Assembly (NCBI RefSeq): GCF_964355755.1
Contig: NC_092677.1
Location: 22,912,101-22,976,100 of the forward strand
Direction of reading: 5' to 3'
Source of the DNA: Antedon mediterranea
Lineage: Eukaryota > Echinodermata > Crinoidea > Comatulida > Antedonidae
DNA: 64,000 bases
Below the pieces are notes generated by a model that searched no databases, had not been told where the DNA came from, and was given only the letters and a program-made list of their open reading frames with translations. The translations under genes and the position numbers were made by a program. The first letter of the stretch is position 1, and each line of letters starts with the position of its first letter. This document shows, piece by piece, positions 48,361-60,708 of this stretch.

Positions 48361-48510
48361 TAATCTGTCCATTTCCAAAGGCATATTTCCCGACAACTTA
48401 AAACTTGCCAAAATGACACCAATCTTTAAATCTGGAGACAAATCTAACGTTAATAATTATGGTCTCATTTCTGTTCTTTCTATTTTTGCTAAAACCATTT
48501 ATATGTGCTG
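48361..48510 (+). mobile_element. LINE RT fragment
   Basis: Plus frame reads S-K-G-I-F-P-D-N-L-K-L-A-K-M-T-P, I-F-K-S-G-D-K and N-Y-G-L-I-S-V-L-S-I-F: fingers-domain motifs of LINE RTs. Only ~50 codons survive. Confidence 0.8.
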
Positions 48511-48687
48511 CCAAGTATTGAAAATTCTTTCTAGTTCCAAAAGTTAGACATACAGTAGTTCAGTATCTGGGCTTAGTGTTTGTAATACAAAAAATAACTA
48601 AAACCACAGTATCTACAGTCCAGAAATATTTTGTTATGGTTGTGATGAGTTGCATGGGCTACATTCAACATCATGTGGCTATCCACT

Positions 48688-49980
48688 GGGTGCAGGTCAA
48701 CTCGGCCCTAAACCGTCTTGGCCAAAGTCAAGTCGGCCCCAAGTCAAGTCGGCCTCAAGTCAACTCGGCCTCAAGTCAACTCGGCCAAAAACTAATCCGT
48801 CAACTCGGCCTTTAAAAAGTATGGAACGCAAAAAGTGCTAATATAGTAGTTCATTTTTTATTACAATGGCAGGATATAGTACGGTTAGGCCTACATAATA
48901 GATGAAATAAAACGGAAATTTCAAATTGTTTTTATTACTTTTGTGATTTGATTATAATGGAGAATCCAATGAATACATTTATGGGAAATTAATCTAAAAC
49001 ACACTGAAGAAATCATCATGAATAAATGGTGTATTTTATTTTGTCAAGCATAAAAACTAATCTAAAACACACTGAAGAAATCATCATGAAAAAATGGCGT
49101 ATTTTTATTTTGTCAAGCAAAAACTAAAACATATTGTTTGAGTCCAAAACAACGGAATTCCTAAACAACATAATATTGCCTTTGCATTCTCATCTGTTTT
49201 TTAACACCCACCGCGCCCTGTATTGTTCAATAAAATTGATCACCTAAAGGGGCATTCCCACCGTCCGTACCTGTTCGATTTCGCGGACGGAAGACGGCGC
49301 CGTTTTTTCAACGTGACGCGCGCCCGTTCACTGTTCTGTTTAAAACATTCACACCTGTTCCGTTTTGTGACGTGATGTTAAAATAGCAGCCGTTTCTGGA
49401 TGATCATCGGATGATAGTGAGGAAGAAATTATTCTTTTTAGTTTAATTAAAGATATTACAAAACGGGACACAAGATTCCCAATGATAGTATAACAACACA
49501 CACCATGACAAATTCCATGAATCCACAATTAAATACAATAAAATCACAATCACATCCCTATGGACTGTTATGGAAGCAAATTTCTCTCTTTCCATGGTGT
49601 ACTGTATTCATTATGAATAATTATGAAGTACTAAACGAAATGAAAATAAAAATGTCATACAAAAAAACCGTAAGGCCTATTTGAAAATAATGCACATTCA
49701 TGTCTGGGGTGTGTGTGCATGTAACCTATACCCATAATGCTTATGCAATTTGTTTTCTTGCCTTTTGATTTGTTATGATTTTAATGTCATTTTATTCTTT
49801 TTATTAGCACTTTTTGCGTTTCATAGTTTTTAGAGGCCGAGTTGACGGATTAGTTTTTGGCCGAGTTGACGTGAGGCCGAGTTGACGAGGGGATGTGGGG
49901 CCGAGTTGACTTGGGGCCGACTTGACGTGGGGCCGACTTGACTTTGGCCGAGACGGTTTAGGGCCGAGTTGGATCGAATT
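48688..49980. mobile_element. Foldback-like DNA element with 9-bp target duplication
   Basis: CTATCCACT flanks both sides (48,679-48,687 and 49,981-49,989). The inverted arms (~150 bp) consist of 17-bp units around GGCC-x2-AAGTCAACTC and end with GCACTTTTTGCGTT words (48,825-48,840 and 49,806-49,820). The outermost ~11 bp of the two ends do not match. The core has no ORF. The 9-bp duplication fits foldback or MULE-type transposition. Confidence 0.8.
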
Positions 49981-52759
49981 CTATCCACTACTTCATGACT
50001 GCATAGGGAGAGCATTATTCCATTCCATGACAAAGATATACAAAGATTAAAATTTAAAAATAACATGTGTTTATAATATGGTTAAAGGAGATATTAGACC
50101 AGTCGTATTTGAGGTATAGGTGTCACTTTTTGCAGAATTTACTTCATCTATTTTTTCTAGGGTAATTTTGGCTGTAGAATACGAATATGAATGTTGATCG
50201 CGACGGGGAGGGGGCGTTTTCGAGATATGAAGGGTCAAAGGTCAAATTAGGTCAAATAAGTCATTTTATGAAGAGGAAAACGTTTAAATACCGTTTAGAT
50301 ATGTTAAATGCAACAGAATTTTGTTGTTTAGTTGATATAGTCCAAATAAACATCATATCCAAAGTTTACCGAAATCGGACATCGGGAAGTGGGTTAATTA
50401 ACATAAATTCAAAATGGCCGCCATTTACCATTTGAAGTTCCAGTATCTCCTCAACGGTTGGTTTTAGACCATCTAAGTGCATTACGAGTAGATATAAATG
50501 TGACATTAAACTTCCAAATTAGCACATTTAAATTACCATATGACATAACTATGACGTCATATGGTAGTTGTGACGTCATATATTATGTTCTTATAACTGC
50601 TTAAATGACATTATCCTATCCTAAAATAAATGTAGAAACCGCAGGAAATTTTCTAACATTTTCCTGTTGAAATGAACATGATATCCAAAGTCACACATCA
50701 AAAAGAAGGTTAATTAGCATAAATTCAGAATAGCCGCTATATAAATGTGGTATTAAACTTTCAAATTAGTATTTAAATTACCATATAATGTACATATGAC
50801 GTCATAAGATAGTTATATAAGTATGTCAAAATAATGCACAATTAGCATATTCTAAGGAAAAAATATGTTTTAAATCTCCATGAAAATAGTAAAACATCCA
50901 GGCTAAGGTCATCAACTGTGTATCAAAAGTTTACTATTTCCTCCACCCTTCACCTTCCGATTCCCCGACGGGGGAGGGGGTCCGAATTCCCGACCGGGGT
51001 GGGGGGGGGGGGGCGTACGCGTGAAACATTCATTGGTTGAGGCCAACAAAGGGTACCCCCACCCAAACCCCCTTAATTGACAGCGAACATATACGCGGTA
51101 CACCAATGGTTATTCGTAAATTCGTATCACATACTGTTTACTTCGCTGTCAATCAGCATGCATAAAGTGTATAGCCCTCAGTAAAAATGGAATGCCGCAG
51201 TTTACTTAAAATATATAGTAGTACACTTAATATGGTTTTTTTTTTACCAGAAGAGAAATGATCATATTTTTCTTGCCGACAAATATGGTCAATACTATAG
51301 CCAGCGATCTAACTACTAAACAATAGGTACGCACTTGTCTGGCGGTGTCCCTTTGTACGAATCTTTCAACGTTGGGTCCAGACGCATGATATCATATTCC
51401 ATCCAGGGACCAAAATGTGTAGAAAAACTGTAGTTACTTTCCAGACGAAAAGTTTACAGACCGTTACGTCGTGTACTGTGTATCGACGTACGCTATAGCA
51501 AAAACGAATTATGTTAATCTGATAACTTTGAAAACCGAGATTCTTAAGTCTGTAAAGTTTAATTCTACCCTTACTTAAACGCCATCCTAAATCTGGAGGA
51601 TCACATTTTGCCATCCAAGGTACACATAGAAAATGTAATAGTTGGCATCGTCAAAATACTTATACAGTATTATGGTTTCTTTGTCAGGAATCAAACCAGT
51701 ACCATATACGCAAATTCCACATTTATCAGTTGGTCTTTGACATTTTAAACCATAATTATTACATGATGCTGGCTGTTTATTTTGTAGAATACATTTGGTA
51801 TGATATAGCCATGTTTATTGGAATATGTTGGTTCAGGGACAGAGAAACATTGTTTATGTGATTTTCTCTATAGTTCCAGCTAGTTATCGTTTTAAACGTG
51901 ATCTCAGTCAGAGAAGAAATATGTTCATGCTAGATGCAGCTTTCGTAATGAATAATACATTCAATATAGTTGTAGTATTTTCACTATGTTTCCGCCTAAA
52001 CAGTTGTTATGTCACCTATAAGAAATCATTGATAGAACTTCACGGCGTAAAAGCAAAACGGTTAGTATAACAATGCCGTCCCGTACATTTTTATGTACAG
52101 TATATATTTTGAGTGTATTCTTAGTTCATACTTGTAATGCGGGTGATGCAAAGTGTTATCACAAAGAGTACCAGAAGAGAAAATCATATCAGTTTACGCC
52201 CCCCCCCCCCCACACCCATTGTGGGGCCTGAGGCAAAGCGAATTTTGTTAAATGACACCCCTAGATGGCCGGAAATGGTACTCGCGCACATAAGATTTAT
52301 GATAAATGGCACCTCTTTACAATACTTATAGCTTTATATATCTATATTCATTTGTTGATGAATTAATTGACCTATATCAATGTAAATAGGTGGTATTGAT
52401 AAAGCCATAAAATAAGTTGATACAGTTGAGTACGTATTGGTTGGTGGCCTATAAAAAATTAATCGGATGCTGTAATGTAAATAGATATTATAGTATAGTG
52501 TAACATATCGTCGTCGGCATCACGAAGTGACACTAACCTAAAAATTAGGAATTTTTGAAAAAAATTTTTCTTCGATATTTTGATTATGTACATCAAACTC
52601 TATGTTTTCACAAAATATAAACATTCAAATATCATTAATTAACTAAATACATTAATTAGTCAATATCAAAAAACACCATCATATGGAATTTGCGTTTTTA
52701 CGAAGTGACACTATTTATTAAATACCCGTATGTGCTGCTTGCGAGTGCCACACGGGTAA

Positions 52760-53480
52760 TGAATTTTGCGCGTTTGTTAACTGTTTGGCCTAGCCTACAG
52801 CCTAGCTAGGATGATCTGGACGCACACTCCACAACATTGCATTTTATCAAGAAAGACGGTAAGTTAATTAGTTTATTTAAAGAATTTTAGTCCGCTCATG
52901 TATCCCGAATGTCGAGGCCTATTATATATTTATTTGATAATTAATATAAAACAGTAATTTGACACACTTTTAGCCTAGGCCTAGCTAGGCATATAGGCCT
53001 AGTAGGTAGGCCTAGGCTAGACCTATCACTGTGACGTTTAGGCATAGCTAGCTTGCCCAGATCTACCTAGGTTAGCATCTGGCCTGGCGTACATTATTCG
53101 GTTAGTAGGCCTAGTTAGTTAGGTCCTCTAAGCCCAGCCTAGGCCTAACAAACTAGAGTATGCGTATGCCCAGGGAATAGTAGTAGTAATAGTAGTAGTA
53201 GTAGTAGTAGTAGTAGTACTACTACTTGGCTAGAGTAGACTCTTTAGCTAGGCTAAACTACTCTGCTTGATTTTTAACAATAAGAAATCACTGTTATTTT
53301 TAAAACGTGTTTTTTTTTTCAGAACAGTTTCAAGAAAATAAGATAAGGGGGAACAACCGAAATTCGATCAACAAGCAATCTATCTACATCAATTTAAGGC
53401 AGAATGTATCAAGTTCAAGGTTTAAAAATGGGGGAGGTGTATGTAGGCAGCCTGTAGCAAGTGTTTATGTTATATGAGCA
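52760..53480 (+). other. Possible small two-exon transcription unit inside the nested element
   Basis: ATG at 52,811 starts M-I-W-T-H-T-P-Q-H-C. A strong donor ACG|GTAAGT at 52,859 and a T-rich acceptor TTTTCAG at ~53,322 join in frame to ~50 Asn/Gln/Ser-rich codons ending in TGA at ~53,478. AATAAA follows at ~53,517. Nothing recognisable in the predicted peptide; it could be chance. Confidence 0.3.
52780..53225. repeat. TAGGCCTA-rich patch and TAG microsatellite
   Basis: Dense GGCCTAGGCC/CTAGCTAGG words between 52,787 and 53,150, then (TAGTAG)n at 53,177-53,217 turning into its complement ACTACTACT. Confidence 0.75.
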
Positions 53481-55765
53481 TTTTAGATGATGTTTACCTC
53501 ACAGAACAATGGATTGAATAAATTAAAAAGCATACTGGTAATAGAAAAAAAATAATGTAACGACATTGATTAAGTATTTAATGATTTATAACAACAGAGA
53601 ATAATTTTTGATATAAATTAATACTGGCTGAAGTACCAATTGTATTACTGAATTATTAATTGTTCAATGTTGAAAAAATAAATAATATTTGATAATAATT
53701 AATATGGAAAAAAAATATGAATATGTACATTATGCTTACTGTACATTCCAGATAGGCCTATTTATATGTCTATGTAATTTGATGTTTTTATTAAAAGTGT
53801 TAAAGTAGATTTATTTGATGTGGTTGTTTTATTTATAAATAACCTAACCCTTTCTACACTATCAAACTAGTTTGACAAAAAAAGTTTGATGTGCCCAAAT
53901 ATGGAGTGATATTATGCCATTGTGTCCATATAAGCACATCAAATTAATGTTGGTCACATTAAGTTTGATTTTATTTATTTCAACAATATTTTACTAGGGT
54001 GGTCCTTCCAGTCGAAGGTGATCATTAGATAGAGAGGACCTCACAAAAATTTAATTTAAAAAGACAATAACATACAACAATTAAAAATAAAATAAAATAA
54101 ATAGAATTTATGAAAACTAACAAACTAAAATAATGGAAAAATTAGTAGAATCAAAAGGGAAATCAATGAAAACAATACATTAAATGGCCATCTCAGAGGA
54201 GATGGCCATGTAATAAATAAGGAAGAGATGGTTTTTGAGCAAAAATTTGATGGAAATGGAAGATGAAGCAAGTCGGATAGTGCAGGCAGGGCTTAAAGTA
54301 GACATGCATGTTTGTAATGTATAATATATAATAGTGTTCACTTATCAAGGACCATACATAATTGTTATGATGTAAGATCATTGCATTGGAAAGATATGAA
54401 TTACACAGTAGTGTCACTTCCAACGCACTAGAAATACGCGGTGAAATCGAATTTGCGGTTTCACGAAGTGACACTAACTGCGTTAGTGTCACTTCGTAAG
54501 CGTAAACTACGTAGGGAAATGAATTTTTCGGTTTCACGAAGTGACACTAAAGTTTAACTTTAATTTACTTGGTAATTAATTAATATGATTAAAATTAAAT
54601 TAAAGTAATGGGTAGCTGGATTGTCTAACTTTGTATGTATGTAAATTAAAAATCTTAGTGACATTTTTTTTAGGACAAAATCGTGTGTTTTGTGAAGCTC
54701 GTTTCTTCAATCGCGTTTTTCTCGAAACGCTGTTTTTATCAATTACGCGGTTAGTGTCACTTCGTGGTGTCGACGACGATATTAACATTCACTATAATCC
54801 TACTATGATGATGATACACTATACTTCATAGCCATACATAGTAACAGCAGCGTTCCATTTTTTTTATGTACGTCGGAAGGCAATATACTTTTTATGCATG
54901 CTGACTGCCAGTGATCTAACAAAAGGTACGCGGTAGTCTGGCGGTGCGGTGTCCTTTGTACGAATCCTTCGTGCCCCACAGCCAGCTCACTGTATGAGTA
55001 CGATACACGAGTCAATATCATGTTACACCAAGGGACCAAAAATTTGTATTTATTTTTCAGGTGAAAAAATTCATTTGCAACTTTTTTAGAAATTTACAGA
55101 CACGTATCGCTTGACGTACACTCACACCTACATACAATAGTACACATGTATTATATTAAAATAAAGTATGCATTGCTAGCGCTGAATGCAAAATAAGCCA
55201 GAGAAAGATGTTTCATGCATACGGTCATAATACGCTAGGCTAGTAAAAGCCTAGCCACTATTCACTTGAGCAGACTTTATATGCTGTCATCGCGGTGTAA
55301 ACTTCCTTTGTTTACATACGTCGTACGCTGGAAGCATTCATTTTCGGGCCTAGACAATATCATTTTTGATCGCTGAAAATGCGAAAATGAAAAGTTCTAA
55401 CTAACTTTATACTACACAGTGTATTACTAAAACAATTTCAGCATATAAAACCGATCCGATTTATAAATGATTTTCACATTTACGTGAATAAAATTAACAG
55501 CAACGAAGTCTATTTTATTCAACTTTACTCGTAATTATGTGCAAAGTGCGCCCTCTATTGTCTAAATTTGTATTATTTTGATTAATTTCGGCTTTCAAAA
55601 ATCAAGATTTTAAACGTTTATATCTTGAAAAAGCCCCCACGTCAGTCCGATCAACAACCAGATTCGTAATCTACGTCAAAAAGTGCATTAGAAAAAGTTG
55701 GTTTAGAAAATTCTGCAGAAAAGTGACACCTGCCTCCAGATCCGACTGGTCTATATTATATCTTT

Positions 55766-57534
55766 TTAAAACATAACATAATTGGTTATATTGGCACATA
55801 CCCTCTTATATATTTGGCCAACGTGTTGAAGCGTTGTTTTTTTTGTCTATATTTATTTCTTTCTTTTCATCTTTCTGTTTTATAGGTAAAATATGATAAG
55901 TGTACTAAAAAAAAGTTACTTCAATATTCTTTTAAATTTTTCTCAATATAGAAGAAAGAAAAAGAAAGAAAGAGTAAAAAAATTGGTCTTTGGTAAAATT
56001 GTTTAATTTATCTTGAACAATTTTCTTAACATTTTGCAATCGCTTTGGTATCAATTAATACATTTTTCTGATTATGTAAAAGCGTAGCTATGTTTTCGTA
56101 ACAAATAAAGAAAAAAAGAATTAAATAATTTCATCATAATTTGCAATTTGTTTGTGTCAAATATCAAATCAACTATACTTTCGATCAATGTAATAATTAA
56201 ACTTTAATCTATTCACTTTGATTTGTAATCAAGTTAAAAACTACTTGCTTTCTCTTTAATTAAAATGCATACAAAGCGCTCTCACTGTTTAAAGATTATT
56301 TGAGATATACTGATACTCTTCAGAAAATACTTATTTATCTATGATGTACATCCAAAGAAATTGTATTCTTATACCACAACTGGATCTAAATGTTTATTCT
56401 TTCTAAAGTCAATTATAACTATTGCCTTAGTTTTTAGTGCATTTTGGTTGTTTTCATCCACTCCATTTATGAAATGTTATTTTTTCTGCATCAGTAATTT
56501 GATAGCCTAATAGCATATTTAACTATCAAACACATCTTGTAAAAAGAAGTATTACTGACGAGGTTGCACATTCCTGTGGTATACCCACATTTAATTTTAC
56601 AACTCTTTTATTTGACATAGTACTACTGTTAAAATTTTTTAATTTTGTTGTGCTTTAGCAAAAAATTGTTTAAGTTTGCCATAAATCCTTAATTTTTAGG
56701 CAGATAAATATTTATAAACAAATATTTGCTTAATTTTGTCTTAAATCTAAGACAGAAAACACACTACCTTGAGATGAAAAATTTTACTTTCATAAACTTT
56801 ATCGGCTGCCAAAAGTCACTGCTAATGTGCAGATTTAAGCAAAGATTTGCTGTCCTCAAGCGTTCAATTTTGTGCATGCGTCAAGTCATATTTACCTACC
56901 CTTTTCACACCTGCAAAACGTGTAACAAGTTGTAACCAGGTTTACATAGTGTGAATACAATTTTGTGAAAAATCTGACCTGTTTTTGTTCAGAGATGTTC
57001 CCAGTTCTTTACTGCGTGTATGTGTACATTATTGGTCTGATGTTAAACTGGCCAATCATAGCAACCAAATAGCCAGCTATAAATAACTATCCTTTCCTTC
57101 CAATGAAAAACGTGTAATAAATCAGGAGATCAAGTCTGTTTATAACTTGTTACAAACAATTTATGCAGATGTGAAAAGGGTATAAGACAAGATAAGATGG
57201 TTTGATAAATAAGCTTATGTTATTTTCTTAACTTACCTTAAGCTAATTAACCAAATATTGTTGATAAATACAACACTGGTCATTGCAAAAGCTTTTTTTC
57301 AGCAGGAATTCTTTCAATAAAGGCTTATGAATATTAATAATATAATCTAAAATAAAGTGATTTTTATATTAGGTTTGAGCTTAACTATACAGTAGTGGGG
57401 TGCTTTAAAAAAAAAATAACACAGAATTTAATATGATCGACCTAAATTCAGATATTAACAATCAGGTTTTTTTTTTTGCTTCTATGCAACACTAAGTAAT
57501 ACTTTTTTTAATTTATAAAAAATGTTCTTAATAG
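55766..57534. other. Unique-looking intronic DNA before the tail exon
   Basis: No repeat or module recognised. Poly-T tracts lie at 57,467-57,478, shortly before the tail exon acceptor. Confidence 0.5.
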
Positions 57535-57724
57535 GCTCAATTATTCTCAGAAAAATCAAAAGAAGGATAATTCCACAGATTTGAACACAGGTGCTGCGAA
57601 TGTTGCCATACCAACAGGAAGTACACACATTAATACAGTATATGAAGGTTACCAAACTTCCACTAACCATATTTATGATGAAGTGATGGAAGAAAATATC
57701 AATCATGGTTATGAAAATGTTTAG
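57535..57724 (+). CDS. Last coding exon: tyrosine-rich cytoplasmic tail
   Basis: 190 nt from acceptor CTTAATAG, phase 2, to TAG. With the TM exon it gives C-R-L-N-Y-S-Q-K-N-Q-K-K-D and then 50 hydrophilic residues with five tyrosines: T-V-Y-E-G-Y-Q, H-I-Y-D-E-V and, at the very end, G-Y-E-N-V. Y-x-N is the Grb2 SH2 consensus and Y-D-E-V resembles other SH2 sites, so phosphotyrosine signalling is likely by inference. The phase match with a TM exon 9.8 kb upstream and the clean stop support a real exon. Confidence 0.82.
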
Positions 57725-58059
57725 GCAGGAGTCTGCTCTAACTAGGTATTTCTACCTTTTACTGACTTTGATTTGTAACATACTTACACAATCACAAAAG
57801 GCCCATTTACACTACGACAACAATGGTTGGCGATAAGTAGATAATATAATTTTTTTCTACATGAAACAAAAGAAATCTAAAAAGTTTTCATAATAGAACT
57901 ATATATAACCATCTATGCTGCCTTTGATAATCAAATGATAGTAGGCCTGTTAAGTGACCCAATCCTTCAAATTGTGATAACATTCTGAAACTTTGCACAG
58001 TTATTCATTAGGGTGTCAAAAATATGAAATGGAAGGGTTGCACAAAATTTGGTCAGGGG

Positions 58060-58825
58060 AAAGCCGCCATTTTGGATTTCAAAATGGCGGACCCAAATTG
58101 TTCACTTTTCAGGTATATCTCTGCTAAATAGGCACCTAGAGTTCTGAATTTAGGTGCAAATTATATGGTAATGGGGTCACCCAACATATTGGTATAACTA
58201 ACATTTTAATTGCATGGCGGCCATTTTGGATTTCAAAATGGCGGACTTCAAATTTTCACTTTTTAGGTATTTCTCTGCTAAAGAGGCACCTAGAGTTCTG
58301 ATTTTAGGTGCAAATTATATGGTAATGGGGTCACCAAACATACTGGTATAACTAACATTTTGATTCCATGGCGGCCATGTTGGATTTCAAAATGGCGGAT
58401 TTCAAATTTCCATTTTTCAGGTATATCTCTGCTAAAAAGGCACCTAGAGTTCTGATTTTAGGTGCAAATTATATGTTAATGGGGTCACCAAACATATTGG
58501 TATAACTAACATTTTGATTGCACGGCGGCCATTTTGGATTTCAAAATGGCGGACTTTAAATTTTCACTTTTCAGGTATCTCTGCTAAAAAGGTACACAGA
58601 GTTCTGATTTTAGGTGCCAATTATATGGTAATAGGTAACCAAACATATTGGTATTTAACTGACATTTTTATTGCATGGCGGTCATTTTGAATTTCAAAAT
58701 GGCGAACTCAAAATGTTTCAGTACGGTACCTACAGTTATAATTTTAGGTACAAAGTATAATATAGTATTGAGGTCAACAAACATATTAGTATAACGTCAT
58801 TGATTGCATGGCGGCCATTTTGAAT
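58060..58825. repeat. Left-arm array of ~155-bp units
   Basis: About five units, each starting near GCGGCCATTTTGGATTTC with its own small palindrome CCATTTTG-GATTT-CAAAATGG, then CACCTAGAGTTCTGA and AATTATATGGTAATGG words. Confidence 0.88.
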
Positions 58826-58899
58826 GTAGCTCAACCCGTACTGGCTTTACACTATTTGTTTATGTTCATAATTACATGCATTTAACACGGACACTTATT

Positions 58900-60029
58900 G
58901 TAGGTCACATTTTCCCTGGCAACCACACAGCTCTGTACATCGTAAATCACTCTTTCTGCATTTACAGCATCCAAGATCACAGTCGGTGTGTCCAAAGCGA
59001 ATTAAAACCTTTGTGACATCTGAAAGTTCTCCAAGATATGAACTCCAAGCTGGACTAAATTTGTTGCCGTCCTTCCTCTATCCCCAGTTCGCTAGGTCCT
59101 GTTCAACCCTGAATGCATCTAGACAGTCGTACCACTTCCTGGTTTCCATTTCACATGTTCTCTTAATGCCGCAGATGTTGGGGGATATTTTCAATAGTCT
59201 TTCTCTTGTTGTAAAAAGATATCGTATTGCATCATTAAATGTTCTGCAGTAGACATAGTTACAACAAACTGTTCTAGATAATCTGTGTCTGTTTCACTAA
59301 CATGCCCTACAGACAATGACATCCTCTCAAAAACTGGAGTCCTACATGGCATCTTTTTCTCGTTAAATGTAGCTTTACCTTTTCCTTAAACAGATGAAGT
59401 TCTATCACAACCGCTAATGGTATGAAAGAACAAGTAAGCGGCTGATGCTTGTGATCCAAGAGAAGAAGCAATCTCGTGTATTGGGATGTACTTCAAGTGC
59501 TTCCCCACTCCAAACTCAATCAGAAGCTCGTGGATGCCAGGTATTCTGTGGAAAGCTGACAACACTGTGTACAGTCTTGACAATGCGTGGAAAATTTCAG
59601 CGGCAAGTTTAACGTGAACAAACATACGTTCATCTGCCTCTTCTATGTTACATGGCATCAGCGATTGTATATTTACTGGTTTGTTACAGCTCTGTCTCCC
59701 AAAGACCCTACAAACATTCCGTGATTTGTGCCAATGTTCTCTACTACTTCAGTTACAATAAATGAAAACAACTCTGATTTGTTGTCATCAAATCTAAAAA
59801 ATGTGGTCCAATTGTTGGGCATGCTCCCGCTGGCTTTAACGACCCTCCTTACACCAGAAACGCGGTTGGAACGCATACCAGACTTTAAACTGTCATTAAA
59901 GTATCTATCGAAAAACAAATCTAGTCGTGTCACTGATCGAAGTTGACACAAATCACGGAATGTTTGTAGGGTCTCTAGGAGACAGAGCTGCAACAAACCA
60001 GACTGTAAATATACAACTGCTGATGCCAT
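58900..60029 (-). pseudogene. Transposon-borne PIN/FEN1-like + CXC protein, minus copy
   Basis: Reading minus from 60,029: S-N-R-V-S-G-V-R-R-V-V-K and N-N-W-T-T-F-F-R; then E-E-A-D-E-R-M-F-V-H-V, H-E-I-A-S-S-L-G and F-F-H-T-I-S-G-C-D. After frame changes come Y-L-E-Q-F-V-V, P-P-T-S-A-A-L-R-E-H-V-K and a CXC-like cysteine cluster (C-K-C-R-K, C-T-E-L-C). The E-A-D ... D-S-D ... G-C-D order resembles PIN/FEN1-type nucleases, by analogy only. This family is known to me as repeat-associated in invertebrates. Several frameshifts and stops. Confidence 0.65.
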
Positions 60030-60358
60030 GTAACATAGAGGCAGATGAATGTATGTTTGTTCATGTTAAACATGCCGCTGAAATTTTTCCGCGCATTCTT
60101 GTCAAGACTGTAGACAGTGATGTTATTGTTATTGCATTGTCAGCTTTCCACAGAATACCTAGGATCCACGAGCTTTGGATCGAGTTTGGAGTGGGGAAGC
60201 ACATCCCAATACACGAGATTGTTTCTTCTCTTGGACCACAAGCATCAGCCGCTTACTTGTTCTTTCATTCCTTTAGCGGTTGTGAATGTGATACAACTTC
60301 ATCTGTTCAAGGAAAAGGTAAAGCTACATTTAACAAGACTTGGAAAAAGATGCCATGA
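59927..60358 (+). pseudogene. PIN/FEN1-like domain, plus copy (N-terminus missing)
   Basis: Mirror of the minus copy: T-N-H-G-M-F-V-G-S-L-G-D, E-A-D-E-C-M-F-V-H-V, K-T-V-D-S-D-V-I-V-I-A and F-S-G-C-E-C-D, then G-K-G-K. One Glu of the E-E-A-D pair is lost. K-T-V-D-S-D, deleted in the minus copy, survives here. The N-terminal part before the palindrome centre is absent. Confidence 0.65.
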
Positions 60359-60439
60359 ATGACTTCAGTTTTCGATAGGATGTCATTGTCTGTAAGGTAA
60401 AGTGTCGAGACCTAAGCTAAATGATAATGGCTGTGGTGC

Positions 60440-60708
60440 CCATCTCCATTTCTTTAGCGTTTGAGCCAGACTCCACTAAGTGTGTATGTTTGTGGGGGTA
60501 CGCCACTCCTCCCGCACAAACGAGTCTGATTTACCTTCCCAGTACTTTTTACATACCGGTACCCATTTCTATCATCTGGGTGGGGAGAAACAATGTGGAT
60601 AAAGAATCTTGCTTAAGGACTCAACACTGCAGTGACCGACCGGGCTTGAACCAGCAACCTCTTGATTGCAAGTCCAATGCTCTAACCACTGCGCCACAGT
60701 GCTCCACA
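60440..60708 (-). mobile_element. tRNA-derived SINE
   Basis: Minus strand has box A TGGCGCAGTGG (60,686-60,696) and box B GGTTCAAGCCC (60,642-60,652) with a tRNA-like spacing and an anticodon-loop-like CTTGCAA. A tRNA-unrelated body follows. It is present only in the right arm of the palindrome. Confidence 0.8.

Larger units (their letters stand above)
52505..54782. mobile_element. Nested DNA element with 12-bp motif repeats
   Basis: The inverted ends ATATCGTCGTCG and CGACGACGATAT continue into CACGAAGTGACACTAAC and its mirror, with TAAC on both flanks (52,501-52,504 and 54,783-54,786). The 12-mer CGAAGTGACACT or its complement recurs near 52,690, 54,410 (partial), 54,473, 54,490 and 54,536, clustered at both sides of a unique core. 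No transposase seen. Confidence 0.7.
50089..55765. mobile_element. Large diverged inverted-ended region with nested elements
   Basis: The left end (TAGACCAGTCG, then GGTGTCACTTTTTGCAGAA) is mirrored at the right end (55,690-55,765: CTGCAGAAAAGTGACACC, then CGACTGGTCTA). An inner pair, TTGATCGCGACGGGG versus its diverged complement near 55,640, extends this. No transposase recognised. A direct repeat (51,310-51,490 and 54,900-55,125; GGTACGC, GTCTGGCGGTG, GGGACCAAAA words) lies inside. Confidence 0.5.

Noticed and set aside
48576-48841. Ser/Gln/Pro-repeat proteins predicted over the 17-bp arrays (also 49,830-50,066)
   Set aside because: They are translations of the foldback arm minisatellite, open by chance of unit sequence in more than one frame.
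54193-54537. 114-codon minus-strand frame
   Set aside because: It covers the 12-mer motif array of the nested DNA element and has no recognisable domain or codon signal.
57482-57706. Minus-strand open frame of 74 codons
   Set aside because: It is antisense to the tail exon, whose plus-strand reading has matching splice phase, Tyr motifs and a stop.
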